21,000 nucleotides of DNA from Accumulibacter sp032229525 (GTDB taxonomy: Bacteria > Pseudomonadota > Gammaproteobacteria > Burkholderiales > Rhodocyclaceae). The translations under genes were made by a program, and so were the position numbers. Position 1 is the first letter of the stretch; the number at the start of each line of letters is the position of its first letter. The stretch covers positions 1 to 21,000 of the forward strand of contig NZ_JAVTWB010000005.1 in NCBI RefSeq assembly GCF_032229525.1. Direction: 5' to 3'. The notes beneath the pieces are model-generated. The model made no database searches and was not told the DNA's origin. It saw nothing but the letters and a program-made list of their open reading frames with translations. Of this stretch, positions 17,894 to 21,000 are shown one piece after another.

Positions 17894-17963
17894 GATGCTG
17901 CTCTCCCTGGTCAATTGATCACTGCTTGCGGGCGCCGCGCCTGAAGCAAGTGGCGCCTGTCCG

Positions 17964-17975
17964 ATGCACGTGCAT
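17964..17975. promoter_or_regulatory. Perfect 12-bp palindrome upstream of the haemoglobin gene
   Basis: ATGCACGTGCAT lies 71 bp upstream of the GTG start and is roughly centred between two GGCGCC palindromes (17952-17957 and 17983-17988). The nested symmetry fits an operator. Regulator unknown. Confidence 0.4.
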
Positions 17976-18085
17976 GCCGTCTGGCGCCCTGACCGGGCGC
18001 GTGACCGCAAAACGCCTTTTTGTCCGGCGCCGAACGGCCGATTGCAACACCGGGCGAGTCGTTCGGCGGCTTGACGTTAGGCGGT

Positions 18086-18100
18086 GCTGCAGTGCAGCAA
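18086..18100. promoter_or_regulatory. Phasin operator, upstream copy (PhaR-like site)
   Basis: GCTGCAGTGCAGCAA contains the perfect dyad GCTGCA-G-TGCAGC and ends 6 bp before the -35 of the phasin promoter. TGC-rich dyads are the reported targets of PhaR, the repressor that senses polyhydroxyalkanoate. No phaR gene lies in the window. Confidence 0.6.
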
Positions 18101-18106
18101 AAAGTG

Positions 18107-18134
18107 TTGACAATCCCTGCGCAAGGGCTAAAAT
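18107..18134 (+). promoter_or_regulatory. Sigma-70 promoter of the phasin gene
   Basis: TTGACA (18107-18112) and TAAAAT (18129-18134) are separated by 16 bp: a perfect -35 and a five-of-six -10. Transcription would start near 18141, leaving a leader of about 80 nt. It is the strongest vegetative promoter in the window, as expected for an abundant granule protein. Confidence 0.75.
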
Positions 18135-18143
18135 GAATTATTC

Positions 18144-18158
18144 GCTGCAGTGCAGCAA
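18144..18158. promoter_or_regulatory. Phasin operator, downstream copy (PhaR-like site)
   Basis: Exact repeat of 18086-18100, placed at about +4 of the predicted transcript. The two copies are 58 bp apart and bracket the promoter, a layout suited to repression by looping or double occupancy. Confidence 0.6.
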
Positions 18159-18221
18159 TTGGCCTCGAGTGGCGGTGATGCCGGGGTGCCGCCTCGATTT
18201 CACAACTTCAAGGAGAGTACC

Positions 18222-18746
18222 GTGTACAACCTAGCTGAGCAATTCACCAAGACCAACATGGCCGGCCTGGAGGCGCTGAAGTCTGTCGTCAATGCGTCCT
18301 TCGACGGGATGGGCAAGCTGGCTGCCTTGAACCTGCATACGGCCCGCGCCGTCGCAGCACGTAATGCCGAGAGCTTCAAGGCTCTGGCGGGCGTGAAGGA
18401 TCTGGCGGGTCTGAAAGCGCTGCAGCATCCGATGGCGATTTCGGCCGTTTCGCAGTCGGTCGCCTACTCGCGTCGTGCGTATCAGATCTGCAATGAATCG
18501 TCGAGCGCTGTAACGCAGGTCTTCGGGAGTCAGCTTTCGCAGGCCGGCAGGGGCGCGGTCGGCGCGCTTGCCGAGGGTAAGAAGAAGGCGTCGCCAGTCC
18601 TTGATCTTGCCACTGGCAGCGGCAAGATGCTGATGGCAATGGCCCGTTCGGCGTATGCCAACGTCGGCCAGCTTACCGCGCCGGTGACTGAAAAAGCGCC
18701 TACGACAGCCGTCACCGTCGGCAAGCCAGTCAAGAAAACGGCCTGA
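18222..18746 (+). CDS. phaP: Phasin family protein (PHA granule-associated)
   Basis: The protein is 174 aa from the GTG at 18222, with AAGGAGAG upstream; the open frame begins at 18150 but that start lies in the leader. The sequence is a helical, Ala-rich phasin: YNLAEQFTKTNMAGLEALKSVVNASFDGMGKLAALNLHTARAV at residues 2-44, a central VYS-type SQSVAYSRRAYQICNESS segment, and a basic Ala/Lys/Thr tail ending VKKTA. It has no signal peptide or membrane helix. Phasins coat polyhydroxyalkanoate granules and control their number and size. The flanking palindromes and strong terminator indicate a monocistronic, PHA-responsive gene. Confidence 0.88.
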   Translation: MYNLAEQFTKTNMAGLEALKSVVNASFDGMGKLAALNLHTARAVAARNAESFKALAGVKDLAGLKALQHPMAISAVSQSVAYSRRAYQICNESSSAVTQVFGSQLSQAGRGAVGALAEGKKKASPVLDLATGSGKMLMAMARSAYANVGQLTAPVTEKAPTTAVTVGKPVKKTA

Positions 18747-18791
18747 ACCTGCGCCTGCAAGCTGTTTGTTCGGGCTGGCCCGTTCAGCAAG

Positions 18792-18818
18792 ACCCGGTGC
18801 CATGGCACCGGGTTTTTT
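18792..18818 (+). terminator. Rho-independent terminator of the phasin gene
   Basis: ACCCGGTGC (18792-18800) pairs with GCACCGGGT (18805-18813) across a CATG loop, followed by a T run to 18818. It starts 46 bases after the stop codon. Confidence 0.9.
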
Positions 18819-18885
18819 GTGTCTGACTGGACGGCCCGTTGGGCCCGTTTGGTTCGTACCGGTGCGACCGTCGCAGGAGAGGGGT

Positions 18886-18906
18886 ATGGCACGCTGTGCC
18901 CCCTGA
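18886..18906 (+). CDS. Possible 6-codon leader peptide
   Basis: ATG GCA CGC TGT GCC CCC TGA encodes MARCAP. AGGAGAGGGG (18875-18884) is a very strong binding site, although close to the ATG (1 to 7 nt depending on which bases pair). The start codon lies in a hairpin formed by GGGG(18881-18884)-TAT-GGCAC-GCT-GTGCC-CCC. The position, 60 nt before an intrinsic terminator, fits an attenuator leader. It may also be chance. Confidence 0.3.
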   Translation: MARCAP

Positions 18907-18966
18907 CAAGCGAGAAGGCGCAGGCGCGATTTGCCAGAACGGTGCTCGCGGCGCACACTACATCGT

Positions 18967-18994
18967 TTCGCCAACTGGCGAAGGCTTTTTTTTT
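18967..18994 (+). terminator. Intrinsic terminator directly upstream of the winged-helix gene
   Basis: TTCGCC (18967-18972) pairs with GGCGAA (18977-18982) across an AACT loop, followed by GGC and nine T residues (18986-18994). The next bases, GGGGAT, are the binding site of the gene starting at 19006. Messages from any promoter before 18967 must read through this element. Confidence 0.75.
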
Positions 18995-19005
18995 GGGGAT
19001 AGTAG

Positions 19006-19281
19006 ATGACCGATTCGATTCTTGGTTTCTTGCGAGCCAATGGCGAGCAACTCGATGTTGACATCTCCGAGTCGCTCAATATTCCGATCGGGGAGTTGCG
19101 CGACGTGGTTGCGCGCCTCGCTTCATCGGGTGACCTGATTTGTTGCCGGGTGACCCGCTTCATCGATGGCCGGAAGATCGAAGGCACCAGCTGCCGGTTA
19201 TCGTGCGACCCGCCGACCCCGGCGCGCGGACGTAAACCGGGAGTGAAGAAGACTGACGATACGGAAACCAACACCTACTGA
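19006..19281 (+). CDS. Small winged-helix-like protein, putative regulator
   Basis: The protein is 91 aa, with GGGGAT 7 nt upstream of the ATG. The first 60 residues fit a winged-helix fold: a helix (ILGFLRANGEQL), a helix-turn-helix (DISESLNIPIGELRDVVARLASSGDL) and a wing strand pair (ICCRVTRFIDGRKIEGTSCRL). C45, C46 and C63 are near the wing; a metal or redox role is possible but unproven. The basic, Pro-rich tail contains RGRKPG. I do not recognise a named family; DNA binding is inferred from the pattern. It follows a terminator and structured leader, suggesting control by attenuation. Confidence 0.65.
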   Translation: MTDSILGFLRANGEQLDVDISESLNIPIGELRDVVARLASSGDLICCRVTRFIDGRKIEGTSCRLSCDPPTPARGRKPGVKKTDDTETNTY

Positions 19282-19331
19282 GGGGACCCGTTTCGTAGCA
19301 CCGGCGTAGCCAGCCGGCCTGTTTCCGCCGC

Positions 19332-19364
19332 GCCACCCGGGAAATCGCGGCTCCTCCGGGTGGC
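19332..19364. terminator. 9-bp hairpin between convergent genes
   Basis: GCCACCCGG (19332-19340) pairs perfectly with CCGGGTGGC (19356-19364) across 15 nt, within the 94-bp space between the two convergent stops. No T-tract; the symmetrical placement suggests bidirectional termination. Confidence 0.45.
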
Positions 19365-19375
19365 CCCTGCTTAGC

Positions 19376-20815
19376 TTATCTGAGCAGATGCAGGTGGAAG
19401 TGAGCCTTGATGAATTCCTGGAATTTCTCAACCCCCTTGAGGGCGATTTGCAGCCTGCCGAGTTCCATCATGTTGAGTCGTGCCAGCGGAATGTAGTTGT
19501 CCGGCTTGCGCCCCTCTTTCAGTGCTTCGACCTGTCCGCGCAGGCGCATCAGAACCAGGAAGTCGAAGGTTTCAGCGACGTTGTCGGCCATTTTCTGGTT
19601 GATCACCTTGTCCTTGACCAGCGCTTCCAGGCGCTGGTGAGTGCTGCCATTTAGCTTGCCCGCCTGAATGGCCAGGGCCTTGACACCCTCGGAAATGGCA
19701 AAGATGCCGGCCTTCTTGATCTCCAGCATCCCCGAGTGTTCGCCGCCGCTTTCCCCCTTGACCTTGCCGAACCAGCCCAGAGGTGGGGCAAAACGCAAGG
19801 TGCTTTCGACCATGCGCATGAGGAACAACTTGTCGCGCCGCACGTGCGCGTACAGCTGTGTCTTGAGTTCGTTTTCGAAGGAGCTGTCGCCGTAGATCGT
19901 ACGAATGTCGACAAAGGTGCCACAACTGAGGACGTGTTTTGGGGTGGGGGTTCGTAGCCAGCGGTCGAGCTGATCCGTCCACTTGCCGATGCTACGCCGC
20001 CATTCCTTGTTCTTGGCCATGATGCCGCCGGGGCAGGGCGGGATGCCAATGGCGATCAGCGAATCGACCAGCACCTGCGAGAACTCCTCGATCTGCTCGA
20101 CTTCGTCGGTGCTGAGTTCATCACCATAGACGATGGCGTTGTCCTGATCGGTGAGCAGCGTCTGCTCGCCGCGCCCCTCGCTGCCGAGCACGACAAAGGC
20201 GAAGCGCGCCGGCAGGTTGGCGAAGCGGTCGGCACGCAACAGCGCAATCAGGCGCAGAAGAATCTGGTCGTTGAGGTGGGCAATCAGACGCACCATGTCG
20301 CGGGTGCTGGTGCCGCTGCCGCTGAGATGCAGAACCAGACTCTGGATTCTCCCGTACACCACCTTCACTTCGTCGATATCCTGGGCGTTCTCGATATCGA
20401 GGACCAGTTGCTGCGGTGAGTGTGACTGCAAGCGGATGATGTCGCTGTCGGTGATGATGCCGGTGAGCCTGCCCTTGCCATCGACCACCGCCAGACGATG
20501 GACCTTCTTGCGCGACATCCGGTAGAGCGCCTCGTAGAGCAGGTCATTTTCGCCAATCACCGACAACGGGCTGTTCATGATCGCCCGGACGGCGAGCGTC
20601 GACGGGTCGATACCCGAAGCGACCACCTTGTTGCGCAGATCGCGGTCGGTCATGATCCCGCTCGGCAGCTTGTCGTCACAGACCACGACGCTGGAGATAT
20701 TCTTCTCGCGCATGATCCTGACGACGTCCACCAGCGCATCATCCGGTCGGCAGGTGACGACGGTGCGCTGGCAGAAATCCTTCACCGGGCGAAAAAACTG
20801 ACCTTCCTCAGCCAT
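19376..20815 (-). CDS. CBS domain-DUF294 nucleotidyltransferase-like protein
   Basis: The protein is 479 aa from the ATG at 20815 (AAGGA upstream); the 29 residues before it in the frame are Pro-rich leader. Two CBS repeats cover about residues 10-62 and 75-130 (GIMTDRDLR and GIITDSDIIRL are their matching ends). The DUF294 nucleotidyltransferase-like domain follows, with GSEGRGEQ (211-218) and DQDN (223-226) as the GSxxRxEQ and DxD metal-binding signatures, related to the GlnD uridylyltransferase head. The DUF294_C output domain covers about 320-470. No cyclic-nucleotide-binding domain is present at the N-terminus, unlike many relatives. Predicted cytoplasmic sensor of adenine nucleotides; the modified target is unknown. 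Confidence 0.9.
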   Translation of the reverse strand: MAEEGQFFRPVKDFCQRTVVTCRPDDALVDVVRIMREKNISSVVVCDDKLPSGIMTDRDLRNKVVASGIDPSTLAVRAIMNSPLSVIGENDLLYEALYRMSRKKVHRLAVVDGKGRLTGIITDSDIIRLQSHSPQQLVLDIENAQDIDEVKVVYGRIQSLVLHLSGSGTSTRDMVRLIAHLNDQILLRLIALLRADRFANLPARFAFVVLGSEGRGEQTLLTDQDNAIVYGDELSTDEVEQIEEFSQVLVDSLIAIGIPPCPGGIMAKNKEWRRSIGKWTDQLDRWLRTPTPKHVLSCGTFVDIRTIYGDSSFENELKTQLYAHVRRDKLFLMRMVESTLRFAPPLGWFGKVKGESGGEHSGMLEIKKAGIFAISEGVKALAIQAGKLNGSTHQRLEALVKDKVINQKMADNVAETFDFLVLMRLRGQVEALKEGRKPDNYIPLARLNMMELGRLQIALKGVEKFQEFIKAHFHLHLLR

Positions 20816-21000
20816 TGTCTGCGGTTCCTTGTTCTTGGGTTTGGTGGCCGGGTTGGGCGGGCGCACGCCTTGGGGGAAAAGCGCCGGACCAGAAGCGATC
20901 AATCCGCAATTCTAGCATCGGCGACAGGCGCGGGTCTGTCCAGCCCGCTGGCACGCCCTACGCCATAGTCTTCGCCTGTGCGGGATTGGCGGCTGCCGTT
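20816..21000. other. Upstream region of the CBS-DUF294 gene, no gene seen
   Basis: A minus-strand extended -10, TGCTAGAAT (20917-20909), would start transcription near 20902 and give a leader of about 87 nt. A partner -35 is not evident. The rest, to the window edge, shows no coding sequence. Confidence 0.4.

Larger units (their letters stand above)
17894..18221. other. Divergent regulatory region between haemoglobin and phasin
   Basis: No gene is supported. The region carries the phasin promoter and its two palindromes (listed separately), the palindrome at 17964-17975, and a perfect 9-bp inverted repeat CGCCGAACG (18028-18036) with CGTTCGGCG (18060-18068). For the haemoglobin gene only a weak sigma-70 match could be found. 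Confidence 0.6.
18747..19005. other. Phasin terminator and structured leader of the next gene
   Basis: Contains the phasin terminator (18792-18818), then a leader-like stretch with a hairpin (18881-18903), a short open frame with a strong binding site (18886-18906) and a second intrinsic terminator (18967-18994) that ends next to the following gene's binding site. No clear promoter was found. Confidence 0.5.

Overview
The window looks like part of a GC-rich betaproteobacterial genome, most likely Rhodocyclales and plausibly a Candidatus Accumulibacter-type organism. This is inference from gene content: a PEP-CTERM surface protein, an exosortase-associated acyltransferase, a PHA phasin, a group II truncated haemoglobin, DUF2092 and DUF3301 proteins, and an AcpH-type phosphodiesterase. 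I see no rRNA, tRNA, CRISPR array, insertion sequence or phage gene. The sequence is a draft assembly: 100 Ns at 5326-5425 are flanked by an exact 55-bp repeat, the sign of two overlapping contigs that were never merged.

Layout. 350-1618 (+) encodes a secreted DUF2092 protein with a long Ala-rich spacer. Convergent to it, 1761-4225 (-) holds two overlapping FtsX/MacB-type ABC permeases with no ATPase beside them. 4422-6500 (+) is a tight pair: a ThiF/E1-like adenylyltransferase and a nitroreductase-like protein, interrupted only by the false gap. 6501-6994 is a regulatory stretch with a full-consensus sigma-54 promoter ahead of a PEP-CTERM protein (6995-7903) that carries an EF-hand-like loop. 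Convergent to that is an exosortase-system acyltransferase (8386-9126, -). Beyond the acyltransferase, at about 8092-8176, lies a diverged copy of the 3' end of the neighbouring gamma-carbonic anhydrase gene (9233-9754, -), so the acyltransferase sits between two related segments.

9233-14397 (-) reads as one operon: TolC-like outer-membrane factor, MacA-like adaptor, ABC ATPase and MacB-like permease with overlapping ends, then the gamma-carbonic anhydrase after 50 bp. Together the first four form a tripartite efflux pump. Divergent from it, 14535-15523 (+) encodes a DUF3301 protein translationally coupled to an acyl-carrier-protein phosphodiesterase. 15585-17426 (-) is the ribosome-associated GTPase TypA/BipA, and 17507-17893 (-) is a truncated haemoglobin. 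18222-18746 (+) is a phasin whose sigma-70 promoter is bracketed by two identical TGC-rich palindromes. A third copy of most of that palindrome lies over the predicted typA promoter, which suggests shared control by a PHA-type regulator. 19006-19281 (+) is a small winged-helix-like protein preceded directly by an intrinsic terminator and a structured leader. 19376-20815 (-) is a CBS-DUF294 nucleotidyltransferase-like signalling protein.

The least explained parts are the ThiF/nitroreductase pair, the phasin/typA operator set, the attenuator-like leader at 18822-19005, and the gamma-carbonic anhydrase fragment beside the exosortase acyltransferase.
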